36,650 bases of DNA from Burkholderiaceae bacterium (GTDB lineage: Bacteria > Pseudomonadota > Gammaproteobacteria > Burkholderiales > Burkholderiaceae). Positions 6,566 through 15,790 of the stretch are shown one piece after another (the stretch's first letter is position 1; every line of letters begins with the position of its first letter). Where the stretch lies: contig CANGCM010000015.1 in assembly GCA_947452535.1 (NCBI GenBank), positions 1-36,650 of the forward strand, given 5' to 3'. A program made the position numbers and the translations under genes. Under the pieces are notes generated by a model that did no database searches, was not told the DNA's origin, and was given only the letters and a program-made list of their open reading frames with translations.

Positions 6566-9100
6566 ATGAGTCATTATCGCCGTCGCGCCGGCCTTTGCGC
6601 CCCTCTTTTTTTAGCTGCCACCCTGCGCATGATGACGGGGGTTGTACTGGCACAATTTGCGCTTTTAGCCACCGCGCAGGCTCCCGCACCCCTACCCCCA
6701 TCTACACAGTCCTTAGACGCTTCCGCTAACTCCGTTTTGATACCCGATCGTGGCGATGTCACTGTGCTGAAACTAGATGATCAGTTGCGCGTTGGAAAGC
6801 CTCTTGCCGACGGTAATGCCTTAACGTTTACTGCTAGCGATTCGATTGATGGAATTGTTGATCGGGAAATGCGCCTAAAGGGGCGCGCACAAATTCGTCG
6901 TAACGGCGCCGTAATTAAAGCGGATGAAATTAAATACGATCCCGATTCAGATGTAGCGAATTTATCTGGCAATACGGAGTTTTCAAAAGGGAATGCATCA
7001 TTTAAGGGTCCGAAGGCGCGTTTTCGAGTAGATGCCCGTGAGGGGGAGATGGAAACTCCCCGTTACGAGTTGCGTGATAACCGTGCAAGCGGTAATGCAA
7101 ATAAATTAAGGGTTGAAACAACCGATCTGTTTGTATTTGATAAAGCAACTTATACAACTTGTACCCCAGAAAATTTAGATTGGTATTTCACTGCTAGTAC
7201 TCTTGAGATTGATAACGAGCAAAAAGAAATGGTAGGAACGAACGGCGTGATGCGATTCTTTGACGTGCCAATTGCTTATGTTCCTTATTTCACGGCGCCA
7301 ACATCGAATCAACGACGCTCTGGAATTTTGGCGCCAGTATCTGGCTATAACTCCAACAACGGTATTGATATAACGCAGCCTTATTACGTCAACATTGCAC
7401 CAAATCGTGATTTGCTATTACTGCCGCGGGTTATGGGTCAGCGTGGCACTCAGCTGGGCGCTAGATACCAGTTCCTGGATCAGCAATATGCAGGTAGCTT
7501 GGGTGGAGACTATCTTCCTTATGACCGCAAGACTGGGACTAATCGCTGGCGCTATGACTGGCAGCAAAGAGAAAACTTTAGTGGTGCCTTATTGGGAGTG
7601 GGTGGCATACCAATTGCTGGGGCATGGACGGGTTATGCCAATATAGCGCGGGTTTCAGACAACTTATATCCAACCGACTTTTCACAGAGCATTGCTGGTG
7701 CAGTGACTAGCCAGTTTCGTCAAGAAGTCGGCACTACTAAGAATTTGACAGGGAGTTTGAGTAACTGGACTGTGGCAACTAGGGCAATGACATTTCAGAC
7801 CTTACAGCCAGATCCAACGGTGACGGTGCAGTCCCCATACAATATTTTGCCCAACATAACAGCTGTCTATAACAACCGTTTGACGCCAGTAGTTGCTGAT
7901 ACCAGCGGAAAATATATTAGCTTGCCATCAGGCCCTGCAACTACTTTTTCAACGGATTTCACGCGCTTTGCTTATAACATTGGCGGCAACCTCTTAGCAA
8001 CTGCTCCGGGTGCGTACAGTCAAGCAGACCGAACAGTGATTAAGGGCGCTATGGCCCTTCCTCAGATTACCCCTGGCTACTTCATCACCCCAAAAGTTAG
8101 CTTTCAGTCGAATACCTATAACGCCACTCCCTATAGTCCTTTAGGAGCTCCAGCAGTCCAAGGTTTTACGATTCCGACATTTAGCCTAGATTCAGGCTTG
8201 GCACTTGAGAGAGATGCATCTGAATTAAAGGGCTTCTTTGGCCGCGACATGTTGCTCACAATGGAGCCTCGGGCGTTTTATGTTTACACGCCATTTCAAA
8301 GTCAAGCTCAAACTCCTTTATTTGATACAGCAGATGCGGGCTTTGGCGTAACCCAAATTTTTAGTGAAAATACTTTTATTGGTAATGATCGGATTGCCGA
8401 CAGCAATAAACTCACTGGTGGTTTGACGAGTCGCATGATTGAGGCTAATACCGGTGCAGAACGGGCGAACATCACCCTTGCTCAGCGTCAGGCTTTTACT
8501 GGGCAGAAAGTCGGCCTAAATGGCACCATTGCAAACCCCACTACGTATTCAGATACATTGGGCTCTGCTTCAGTTCGCCTACTTGGCAACTTTAGTGCAG
8601 ATATGTTTGGTCAGTACAACACTCAATTAAATCGCCTTGTTCAAACAACGGTAGGTGGAAGTTGGCGCCCTACTCCTGGAAGAAGTTTGAATTTTGGTTA
8701 TCGCAATGTTTGGACGCCGCCAACACAGTTATCCGTTCAGAATAATCAGCCTTTTGTCCCAGCAGCCACTACTACTGATCAATACAATATTTCAGGTCAA
8801 TGGCCACTGACTCGGGAGGTTTCAGTCTTGGGCCGTTGGGGTTATGACGCTTTAACGACCAAAACACTCAATACGCTGCTAGCCCTGGAGTGGATGCGAG
8901 ACTGCTGGACTTTGCGTGGAGCCTACTCTCAGATGCTCAATACCTCACAAATAACGACCACTCAAGTTTTATTCCAAATAGAATTTAGGGGCTTTGGTAG
9001 TGCTGGTAGCAATCCGGTTGATATCATGAAGTTTAATGTTCCGGGATATATGCCCACTTCTAAGCCTATACCGCCTTCAATATATGAGAACTATCAATGA
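6566..9100 (+). CDS. lptD: LPS-assembly outer membrane protein LptD
   Basis: The 844-residue protein is the outer-membrane beta-barrel that, with lipoprotein LptE, inserts LPS into the outer leaflet. It starts with a signal peptide (arginines at 5-7, hydrophobic core, cleavage likely after ATAQA near residue 38). An LptA-like periplasmic domain follows (about residues 70-190, with MRLKGRAQIRRNGAVIKADE). The C-terminal barrel domain covers about residues 215-820. Only two cysteines remain in the mature protein: C199 (TYTTCTPENLDWYF) and C780 (LEWMRDCWTLRG). E. coli has four, forming two disulfides. The gene overlaps surA by 4 bp (ATGA). An alternative start at residue 22 exists, but it lacks a ribosome binding site. 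Confidence 0.95.
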   Translation: MSHYRRRAGLCAPLFLAATLRMMTGVVLAQFALLATAQAPAPLPPSTQSLDASANSVLIPDRGDVTVLKLDDQLRVGKPLADGNALTFTASDSIDGIVDREMRLKGRAQIRRNGAVIKADEIKYDPDSDVANLSGNTEFSKGNASFKGPKARFRVDAREGEMETPRYELRDNRASGNANKLRVETTDLFVFDKATYTTCTPENLDWYFTASTLEIDNEQKEMVGTNGVMRFFDVPIAYVPYFTAPTSNQRRSGILAPVSGYNSNNGIDITQPYYVNIAPNRDLLLLPRVMGQRGTQLGARYQFLDQQYAGSLGGDYLPYDRKTGTNRWRYDWQQRENFSGALLGVGGIPIAGAWTGYANIARVSDNLYPTDFSQSIAGAVTSQFRQEVGTTKNLTGSLSNWTVATRAMTFQTLQPDPTVTVQSPYNILPNITAVYNNRLTPVVADTSGKYISLPSGPATTFSTDFTRFAYNIGGNLLATAPGAYSQADRTVIKGAMALPQITPGYFITPKVSFQSNTYNATPYSPLGAPAVQGFTIPTFSLDSGLALERDASELKGFFGRDMLLTMEPRAFYVYTPFQSQAQTPLFDTADAGFGVTQIFSENTFIGNDRIADSNKLTGGLTSRMIEANTGAERANITLAQRQAFTGQKVGLNGTIANPTTYSDTLGSASVRLLGNFSADMFGQYNTQLNRLVQTTVGGSWRPTPGRSLNFGYRNVWTPPTQLSVQNNQPFVPAATTTDQYNISGQWPLTREVSVLGRWGYDALTTKTLNTLLALEWMRDCWTLRGAYSQMLNTSQITTTQVLFQIEFRGFGSAGSNPVDIMKFNVPGYMPTSKPIPPSIYENYQ

Positions 9101-10545
9101 TGCGTAGGAATCGATTTAACCAAGCACTTGTAGCCACGATGTTGGCTGGCGCTACTTTGCTGTCGCAATTTACCTTTGCGCAAGATAGCTCAAAGACTTC
9201 GGCGGAGACTAAAATTCGTAATATTGATGGTGTTGCGGCAGTGGTGAATACCGGTTTCGTCACGCGTAAGGAAATTGATGATCGTATTACGGCGCTGCAA
9301 AAACAGGGAGCAAAACTTCCTGATGCTGATACTTTGCGTAAGACGGTACTTGAGCGCCTCATTCTTGAAAAGATTCAGTTACAAAATGCCGAGCAAGAGG
9401 GTGAGGTAGTCAGCAATAAAGAGCTCGATAAAATCATCGGTGATGTTGCTGCCAAAAATAAATTAACTATTGCTGAATTGAAAGTCAAAATAGTTGCTTC
9501 TGGCACTTCTTATGAGCGCTATCGCCAAGCATTGCGTGATGATGTGATTATTAGTCGCTATCGCGAGCGCGAGATAGATCGTATGATCAAGATTTCCGAT
9601 GCCGAGATTGACAATTTTATTCTTGATCGTAACCGCGAGCTTGCTGGCGGAGGAAAAGTAGCCCGTTCAACTCCAGCCGTAAAAGGGGAGCCAGAAGAAA
9701 TCGATGTAGGGCAAATTTTTATTCCAGTAGATGCTAATGCAGGTGCTGGTGCCCAAGCTGAGGCAAAGAAAAAAGCAGAATCACTTTTACGCGATGCTCG
9801 TGGTGATGTAGATTTTTTGCAACTAGGTGCAATGGCGGCAAAAGACAATCCTAGGATTAAGTTTCAGGAGCTGGGTTACCGTACTCCAGATCGTTTGCCA
9901 CAATTGTTTTATGAGGCTATTAGAAATACAGGTAGCGGTCAACTAGCCAATGCCGTTGTGAAGAGTCCTGCTGGTTATCATGTCTTAAAGGTTTTGGATC
10001 GGCGTGCCCTAGTATCGGGGGCCTCTGATCAGCAGGTAGTACCCCAAGAAAGTACAGCGTCTACCCCACAAAATATTATGGTGACGCAGACTATGGCGCG
10101 CCATATCTTATTGCGCAGTCGTGCGGGCTTGACAGATCAAGACGCTGAGAGACGCCTAGCAGGCTACCGTGATCAGGTTCGCGCAAAGATCGCAGATTTT
10201 GCTGAGTTGGCTAAAAAATACTCAGAAGATGGATCTGCAGCGAATGGTGGAAATCTCGGTTGGATGGGTCCTGGTGATTTAGTTCCAGAATTTGATCAAG
10301 CAATGAACCGCTTGCAAATTGGCGAGGTGAGTAATCCAGTGCAGACGGAGTTTGGGTGGCATTTAATTCAGGTGCTCGAGCGTCGTGAAGCACAGTTAAC
10401 CTTAGAAAAGCAACGTCAATTTGCCCGTGCAGCAATCCGTGAGCGTAAGTATGAACAGGCCTATCAAGATTGGTTACGTGAATTGCGCGACTCTGCTACG
10501 GTGAAAATCATTAACGCAGATGACCCAGCAGCCAGCCCTCGTTAA
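9097..10545 (+). CDS. surA: Periplasmic chaperone / peptidyl-prolyl isomerase SurA
   Basis: The 482-residue protein escorts outer-membrane beta-barrel proteins, LptD included, across the periplasm. It has a signal peptide ending near QFTFA|QD (residue 28), an N-terminal chaperone domain (about residues 40-185), and two parvulin domains. The first domain is divergent, about residues 200-302. The second is canonical, about residues 333-434, with MARHILL, YSEDGSAANGGNLGWMGPGD and FGWHLIQVLERR. A C-terminal helix closes the fold. The start codon overlaps the lptD stop (ATGATG), so translation is probably coupled, and the 3' end overlaps pdxA by 26 bp. lptD-surA-pdxA-rsmA is the classical proteobacterial order. 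Confidence 0.96.
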   Translation: MMRRNRFNQALVATMLAGATLLSQFTFAQDSSKTSAETKIRNIDGVAAVVNTGFVTRKEIDDRITALQKQGAKLPDADTLRKTVLERLILEKIQLQNAEQEGEVVSNKELDKIIGDVAAKNKLTIAELKVKIVASGTSYERYRQALRDDVIISRYREREIDRMIKISDAEIDNFILDRNRELAGGGKVARSTPAVKGEPEEIDVGQIFIPVDANAGAGAQAEAKKKAESLLRDARGDVDFLQLGAMAAKDNPRIKFQELGYRTPDRLPQLFYEAIRNTGSGQLANAVVKSPAGYHVLKVLDRRALVSGASDQQVVPQESTASTPQNIMVTQTMARHILLRSRAGLTDQDAERRLAGYRDQVRAKIADFAELAKKYSEDGSAANGGNLGWMGPGDLVPEFDQAMNRLQIGEVSNPVQTEFGWHLIQVLERREAQLTLEKQRQFARAAIRERKYEQAYQDWLRELRDSATVKIINADDPAASPR

Positions 10546-11539
10546 TCTCGTCATTAGCTCTGGCGAGCCTGCGGGAATTGGTCCAGAGATTTCTATTGCA
10601 GCTGCACTTGCCTTTTTGCAAGAGCAGCCCACTGCGACTGTTACCTTGTTGGGTGATCCTAGCTTATTTTCAATGCTGAGTATGTCTAAGGACCTACCGG
10701 CTCGCTTGCAGCTAGAGGCTATTCCCCTGGCTTTGCCAGTGCTAGCAGGGCAGTTAAATCCTGCTAATGCCCAGTATGTCCTCAATATTCTTGATGCTGC
10801 AGTTAAGGGATGTCTTAATCAACGCTTTGATGCCATGGTGACTGCACCAATACAAAAGAGTGTGATTAATGACGGTCTTACTCCAGGTGATGTACTTTTT
10901 ACTGGACATACGGAATACTTAGCTAAGTTGTGTAATCAAGACCATGTTGTCATGATGTTATGCGCAACTTTGCCGGCAGGATTTTTAGGTCTTCAAAAAA
11001 GTCACGATCTTCGGGTTGCTTTAGTAACAACGCATCTACCCTTGAGAGAGGTCGCTAGCGCCCTCTCTCAAAAACATATTCTGGAAACCATTTGTATCGT
11101 TGAGCATGACTTGCAAAGAAGATTTGGGATCGCTAAACCTGTGATTCGTGTTGCAGGCCTTAATCCTCATGCAGGTGAATCCGGTTACTTAGGGCACGAA
11201 GAAATCGATATGATTACGCCGGCCATCAAAGCCGCTAAAGAATTAGATATTCAGGTCAGCGGACCTTATCCGGGTGACACGATGTTTGATGCAAAAGCCT
11301 TAGATAGTGTGGATGCGTTTATTGCGATGTATCACGATCAAGGCTTAGCGCCATTCAAGTTTGTGAGTTTTGGTGGTGGAGTGAACGTCACTCTAGGTTT
11401 ACCGATTATTCGGACTTCAGTAGACCATGGCACTGCGCTAGATATTGCCGGTAAGGGCACTGCCGATCCTGGTAGCATGCTTGAAGCCTTACGACTTGCT
11501 TATGATTTAGTAGTCAATTCTCGTAATGTAAAGACATGA
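10520..11539 (+). CDS. pdxA: 4-hydroxythreonine-4-phosphate dehydrogenase PdxA
   Basis: The 339-residue NAD-dependent enzyme of the DXP-dependent pyridoxal-phosphate pathway begins with the family signature ISSGEPAGIGPEI. Three metal-binding histidines are at H172 (VTTHLPL), H217 (GLNPHAGE) and H272 (MYHDQGLAPFK). Their spacing (45 and 55 residues) is identical to that of the E. coli ligands as I recall them. TAPIQKSVI and FTGHTEYLA are also typical. The first 26 bp overlap the 3' end of surA and the last 4 bp overlap rsmA (ATGA), showing tight operon packing. It is probably transcribed from the lptD promoter. Confidence 0.97.
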   Translation: MTQQPALVNLVISSGEPAGIGPEISIAAALAFLQEQPTATVTLLGDPSLFSMLSMSKDLPARLQLEAIPLALPVLAGQLNPANAQYVLNILDAAVKGCLNQRFDAMVTAPIQKSVINDGLTPGDVLFTGHTEYLAKLCNQDHVVMMLCATLPAGFLGLQKSHDLRVALVTTHLPLREVASALSQKHILETICIVEHDLQRRFGIAKPVIRVAGLNPHAGESGYLGHEEIDMITPAIKAAKELDIQVSGPYPGDTMFDAKALDSVDAFIAMYHDQGLAPFKFVSFGGGVNVTLGLPIIRTSVDHGTALDIAGKGTADPGSMLEALRLAYDLVVNSRNVKT

Positions 11540-12315
11540 TGCATCGTGCTCGTAAGCGATTCGGTCAAAACTTTCTACAAGACTCGGGAGTCATTTATTC
11601 CATAGTTGCAGCAATCAATCCCACTGAGAATATGCATGTGATTGAGATTGGTCCGGGTCTTGGGGCTTTAACCAGGCCTTTGCTAAGTAATCTTGATCGC
11701 CTAGACCTGCTTGAGATTGATCGAGATTTAGTGGCCTATTGGAGTCAAGAAAACCTCAAAGGCCTCAATGTCATCGAGGGAGACGCGCTTAAGTTCGACT
11801 TTTTAGAATGGGCAAATACACATCCAGCTAACAGTGGTTTATGCAAGGTGGTAGGCAATCTACCTTACAACATCTCATCGCCATTACTTTTTCATCTCGT
11901 TTCCGCAGCCCATGCGATCGATGAGCAAGTATTCATGTTGCAGGCTGAGGTGGTGGAGCGAATGGTCTCCAAGGCGGGTGGTTCAGAGTTCAGTAGACTA
12001 TCTGTGATGTTGCAAGCGAGATATGACATGGAGTTAGTGCTCGAGGTTCCTCCAGAAGCATTTGATCCCCAGCCTAAAGTGAATTCTGCAGTAGTGCGTA
12101 TGATTCCTAGGCAAGATTTTGATTTAAGCGCTAAGCAGTGGCATGCGCTTGAGAAGGTGGTGGCCGCAGCTTTTTCCCAAAGAAGAAAAATGCTGCGTAC
12201 GAACTTACTAGCCTTCGCTGATAAGCTATCTTTATCGGAGTCTGAATTAAAAGCGCGCGCTCAAGATATTTCAGTAGAACGCTATATTGAGTGGGCTAAG
12301 ATCATAGCCACATAA
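11536..12315 (+). CDS. rsmA: 16S rRNA (adenine1518/1519-N6)-dimethyltransferase RsmA (KsgA)
   Basis: The 259-residue SAM-dependent methyltransferase dimethylates two adjacent adenines in helix 45 of 16S rRNA, a late step in 30S assembly. It starts MMHRARKRFGQNFLQD (RFGQNFL is the family start motif). The SAM-binding motif I is VIEIGPGLGALT (about residues 35-46), EIDRDL follows, and the catalytic NLPYNISSPLL (N108-L-P-Y111) is present. The C-terminal domain has AFSQRRKMLRTNL. The double ATG lets translation begin one codon later. It overlaps pdxA by 4 bp and is the last gene of the lptD operon, facing plsC with only 18 bp between stops and no visible hairpin. Confidence 0.97.
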   Translation: MMHRARKRFGQNFLQDSGVIYSIVAAINPTENMHVIEIGPGLGALTRPLLSNLDRLDLLEIDRDLVAYWSQENLKGLNVIEGDALKFDFLEWANTHPANSGLCKVVGNLPYNISSPLLFHLVSAAHAIDEQVFMLQAEVVERMVSKAGGSEFSRLSVMLQARYDMELVLEVPPEAFDPQPKVNSAVVRMIPRQDFDLSAKQWHALEKVVAAAFSQRRKMLRTNLLAFADKLSLSESELKARAQDISVERYIEWAKIIAT

Positions 12316-12333
12316 ATTCCCAAATGGATACGG

Positions 12334-13068
12334 CTACTGATACGCGGTCGGATCAATCACTCGCATCTCCGCTTCAATCCACTTTTCTACTTCCTGATGA
12401 AGTTGTCCGCCTGTCTTTCCCGCAGAAGCAATCGCAGGTCCAATGGAGAAAATCACCGTTCCGGGTTGCTTCAGGAAGCTATTCTTTGGCCAGCAACGAC
12501 CGGCATTATGGGCTATCGGAATAACCAAGGCCTCAGTAGCGCTCGCAAGCCTAGCGCCGCCTTTGCTATAGGGCTTAAAAGAACCAGTGGGCGTTCTAGT
12601 GCCCTCGGGAAATAGTAGGATCCACTTGCCTTCACTTAAGCGTTTACGTCCTTGCCCAACTACTGAAAGTGCGGCAGTTTCTTTGCTATTACGGTTGATA
12701 TGAATCATCTTGAGTAAGGCCAAGGCCCAGCCAAAGAAGGGAATCCACAGTAATTCGCGTTTGAAAACAAAGCAGAGCTGCTTGGGAAGAAGGGCAATAA
12801 ATGCAATCGTTTCATATGCGGACTGATGCTTGCTGAGTACGACTACGGGTTGATCCAGTACTGCCATCATATGTTCCTTGCCACGAATTTCATAGTGAAT
12901 TCCGCAGAGGGGTTGCAAGATCCAAATCACCACCTTATTCCAAAGGCCAATAAAGCGATACCTATTCTCGGAGTTTAAGAATGGAAAAACCAATATGCAA
13001 AGTACTGACCAAATCGGCGTAAAGATGAGTAGAAACAGTGCAAACAAGGTTGAGCGGATAAAAGTCAT
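12334..13068 (-). CDS. plsC: 1-acyl-sn-glycerol-3-phosphate acyltransferase (PlsC)
   Basis: The 244-residue inner-membrane enzyme makes phosphatidic acid from lysophosphatidic acid. Two N-terminal hydrophobic stretches lie at about residues 8-28 and 44-54. The acyltransferase motif I appears as SKHQSAYETIAF (H81-x4-E86, where the acidic residue is Glu rather than the usual Asp). Motif II is VFKRELLWIPFFGWAL, motif III is FPEGTRTPTGSFKPYSKGG (FPEGTR at 153-158), and a VIPIAHNAG segment follows. From memory, the H-x4-E form is common among burkholderial PlsC paralogues. The gene is the last of the minus-strand run and lies 7 bp behind gmhB. Exact paralogue identity is not certain. Confidence 0.9.
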   Translation of the reverse strand: MTFIRSTLFALFLLIFTPIWSVLCILVFPFLNSENRYRFIGLWNKVVIWILQPLCGIHYEIRGKEHMMAVLDQPVVVLSKHQSAYETIAFIALLPKQLCFVFKRELLWIPFFGWALALLKMIHINRNSKETAALSVVGQGRKRLSEGKWILLFPEGTRTPTGSFKPYSKGGARLASATEALVIPIAHNAGRCWPKNSFLKQPGTVIFSIGPAIASAGKTGGQLHQEVEKWIEAEMRVIDPTAYQ

Positions 13069-13075
13069 AGCTTCA

Positions 13076-13648
13076 TTACACCTTATCTTGGATCAGTGCA
13101 TTCGCAAACGCCATTAAATCTGCATGAATTTGTGTGCCTTCGGGAAGGCCGCCTTTTTCCAAGGTTTTACTGCCTTTGCCAGTTAATACCAAATGTGGAC
13201 TAGCCCCCAGAGCAACGCCTGCCTTTAGATCGCGTAAGGAGTCGCCAACAATCGGTACCCCTAACAAAGGCGTGACACTCTGATTTTTTTTATAACGCAG
13301 AGCAATCTCTTTCATCATTCCTGGCAGTGGCTTACGGCAATCGCACCCACTAGCATCGGTATGGGGACAAAAGAAAACGCTATCAATATGACCGCCTAAG
13401 GGTTGGAGTAATTTATCCATCTTGCTATGCATTGCATGCAGATCATTGATATTGAAATAACCACGAGCTAGACCGGACTGGTTTGTAGCCACGGCAATCA
13501 GATAGCCTGCTTGGTTGAGTAGCGCGATTGCCTCTAAGCTCCTAGGTAGTGGTACCCATTCTTCACTCGACTTCACATAATCATCTCGATCTTCATTGAT
13601 CACACCATCGCGATCAAGAATAACTAGTTTCGAGGAGCTAGCAATCAT
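13076..13648 (-). CDS. gmhB: D-glycero-beta-D-manno-heptose-1,7-bisphosphate 7-phosphatase GmhB
   Basis: This 190-residue HAD-superfamily phosphatase acts in ADP-heptose synthesis for the LPS core. The nucleophile motif is VILDRDGVINED (D12, D14), motif II is VATNQSGLARGY, and motif IV is VGDSLRDLKAG. A structural zinc loop is visible as CPHTDASGCDCRKPLPG (C94, H96, C102, C104), a feature of GmhB and histidinol-phosphatase relatives. The gene overlaps the end of glyS by 4 bp, and glyQ-glyS-gmhB-plsC is a recurrent betaproteobacterial order. Histidinol-phosphate phosphatase is the alternative activity, judged less likely because no his genes are nearby. Confidence 0.93.
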   Translation of the reverse strand: MIASSSKLVILDRDGVINEDRDDYVKSSEEWVPLPRSLEAIALLNQAGYLIAVATNQSGLARGYFNINDLHAMHSKMDKLLQPLGGHIDSVFFCPHTDASGCDCRKPLPGMMKEIALRYKKNQSVTPLLGVPIVGDSLRDLKAGVALGASPHLVLTGKGSKTLEKGGLPEGTQIHADLMAFANALIQDKV

Positions 13649-15783
13649 GCTAATTTGCCGAGGTCGGCGATCAGATTCATTTTCTGGTGAAGTTGTTGCA
13701 GGAGGGCGAGGCGGTTATCGCGTAACTCTGGATTAGGATCCATCACCATGACATCAGCAAAGAATTCATCAATCGGAGCACTCAGGGCTACAAGTGTTTT
13801 TAGTAAGTCTACAAACCGACGCTTTTCATAAGCAGAATTGAGCGCTGGGGTAATATTTTCAAGCGCCTGATGCAATGCAATTTCAGCTGGAACTTGCAAT
13901 AATTTGCTTGAGCAAGTCGCCGGAATAGCGGTGGCATTCTTTTTGAGAATATTACTAATACGCTTATTGGCAGCAGCCAGTTGCGCTGCTTCTGCTAAAG
14001 CATTAAATTCACGTAAGGCAGTGAGGCGATCAATTAAATCATTCAGTTGTGACGGAGATTGGCTTAAGACAGCGTCAATCTCTTCGGTAGTAAATGGTTT
14101 GCCGGCAACCGATTGATCGCGCAAATACGCGCGCAGACGATCAATGACGAAGCCGTAGATATCTTCAGCCTTGGCTTTTTCTTGAACGTCTTTCTGAGGA
14201 AATTGTTTGCGGGCAAGCTCAATTAAGTCTGGTAGATTTAAGGGGAGGTTTTTCTCCAACAGGAGGCGACATACTCCTAAGGCATGACGACGTAAAGCAT
14301 ACGGGTCTTTATCGCCAGTAGGTGCCAGACCAACACCCCAAATACCAACGAGAGTCTCAAGCTTATCTGCAATCGCCAAGATCGTACCTGTTTGCGTCTT
14401 TGGCAAGGTATCGCCAGCAAAGCGGGGCATGTAATGCTCGCTACAGGCTGATACTACCTCGGCGTTTTCCCCATCATGAGTGGCATAGTAACCACCCATA
14501 ATGCCTTGGAGCTCTGGAAACTCTCCAACCATGTCAGTGAGTAAATCAGTTTTAGCAATTTCAGCTGCGCGGCTAGCTAATGTTTCATCGGCTGATAGGG
14601 CCTTAGCAATGCCTATAGCAATACCCTGAACACGCTTTGTGCGATCTAATTGATTGCCGAGCTGGTTGTGATAGACCACTTTTCCTAGATCAGCCACACG
14701 AGATGCTAGCGGACGCTTTTGGTCTTGCTGAAAGAAGAAGCGTGCATCAGATAGGCGTGGACGTACTACGCGCTCATTACCAGAAATAATGGCTTCTGGC
14801 TTATCAGTCTCAATGTTAGAGACAATTAAGAAGCGATTACGTAACTTACCTTGCTGATCAGTTAAAGCAAAGTACTTTTGATTGGTCTGCATTGTCAAAA
14901 TCAAGCACTCTTGAGGCACTTCCAAGAACTCTTGATCAAAGTGACACTCATATATTGCTGGCCACTCAACCAAAGCGGTCACTTCATCTAATAAACTATC
15001 TGGCATCAACACTAAATCAGTAGCAGCAGCCCGTAATAAAGCGGATTGGATAAAATCACGTCGCTTTTTAAAGCTTGGCAACACTTTTGCTTTGGCGGTA
15101 AGGTCAGATTCATACTGATCTGCAGAGGCGATAGTGATTGCGCCTGTGGCCAAAAAGCGATGGCCTTCTGTTTGATTGCTTGCATCAATACCAAGGGCGC
15201 TAATATTGAGTATGTCTTTGCCATGGAGGGCAATGATGCGATGTACAGGACGTGCAAACTCAACATCTGCTAATTCACCATTTTTCTGTAGCACTTGGTA
15301 GTGCATCATTTTGGCAATCGGCAATTTGCTTAATGTCTGCTCCAGCACTTGTTGAGCGGTCTGCTCTAATGCGGCACCTTTTGCGATGACATTGAGGTAG
15401 AGCGCCTCATTTTTTCCTTCACCTGCTTTTTCTAGTGTAGAGAAATCAATGTCAGCGTAACCAAGAGAAGCTAATTTCTTTTGCAAGGGCGCGCTAGGCT
15501 TTCCATTGACATCAAACGCAATAGAGCTAGGCAGTAATTTCTCGCGAACTGGATAGTCAGGCGCCTGACTTAAGACATCGGTAATCTGAACTGCAAGTCG
15601 GCGCGGCGTGGCATAAGGAATTGCAACGGAGGTTTTGCTTAATAGACCAGCAGCTTGTAGAGCGGAATAAATGCCATCACTAAATGCATCCCCTAAGCGA
15701 CGAAGTGATTTCGGTGGCAGCTCTTCGGTAAAGACTTCAATCAAAAGAGTTGCTGATGGAGAGAGAGAATTCTGTGTACTCAT
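13645..15783 (-). CDS. glyS: Glycyl-tRNA synthetase beta subunit
   Basis: The 712-residue beta chain of the alpha2-beta2 bacterial glycyl-tRNA synthetase starts with the typical LLIEVFTEELPPKSLRRLGD. It contains FARPVHRIIALHG, ATGDKDPYALRRHALGV near the middle (an HD-like region used in tRNA handling) and a C-terminal anticodon-binding segment. Length matches the family (about 690-720). It pairs with glyQ (7 bp gap upstream) and overlaps gmhB by 4 bp, so the three are translated from one message. No T-box or other leader was seen before glyQ. Confidence 0.97.
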   Translation of the reverse strand: MSTQNSLSPSATLLIEVFTEELPPKSLRRLGDAFSDGIYSALQAAGLLSKTSVAIPYATPRRLAVQITDVLSQAPDYPVREKLLPSSIAFDVNGKPSAPLQKKLASLGYADIDFSTLEKAGEGKNEALYLNVIAKGAALEQTAQQVLEQTLSKLPIAKMMHYQVLQKNGELADVEFARPVHRIIALHGKDILNISALGIDASNQTEGHRFLATGAITIASADQYESDLTAKAKVLPSFKKRRDFIQSALLRAAATDLVLMPDSLLDEVTALVEWPAIYECHFDQEFLEVPQECLILTMQTNQKYFALTDQQGKLRNRFLIVSNIETDKPEAIISGNERVVRPRLSDARFFFQQDQKRPLASRVADLGKVVYHNQLGNQLDRTKRVQGIAIGIAKALSADETLASRAAEIAKTDLLTDMVGEFPELQGIMGGYYATHDGENAEVVSACSEHYMPRFAGDTLPKTQTGTILAIADKLETLVGIWGVGLAPTGDKDPYALRRHALGVCRLLLEKNLPLNLPDLIELARKQFPQKDVQEKAKAEDIYGFVIDRLRAYLRDQSVAGKPFTTEEIDAVLSQSPSQLNDLIDRLTALREFNALAEAAQLAAANKRISNILKKNATAIPATCSSKLLQVPAEIALHQALENITPALNSAYEKRRFVDLLKTLVALSAPIDEFFADVMVMDPNPELRDNRLALLQQLHQKMNLIADLGKLA

Positions 15784-15790
15784 AATGAGA

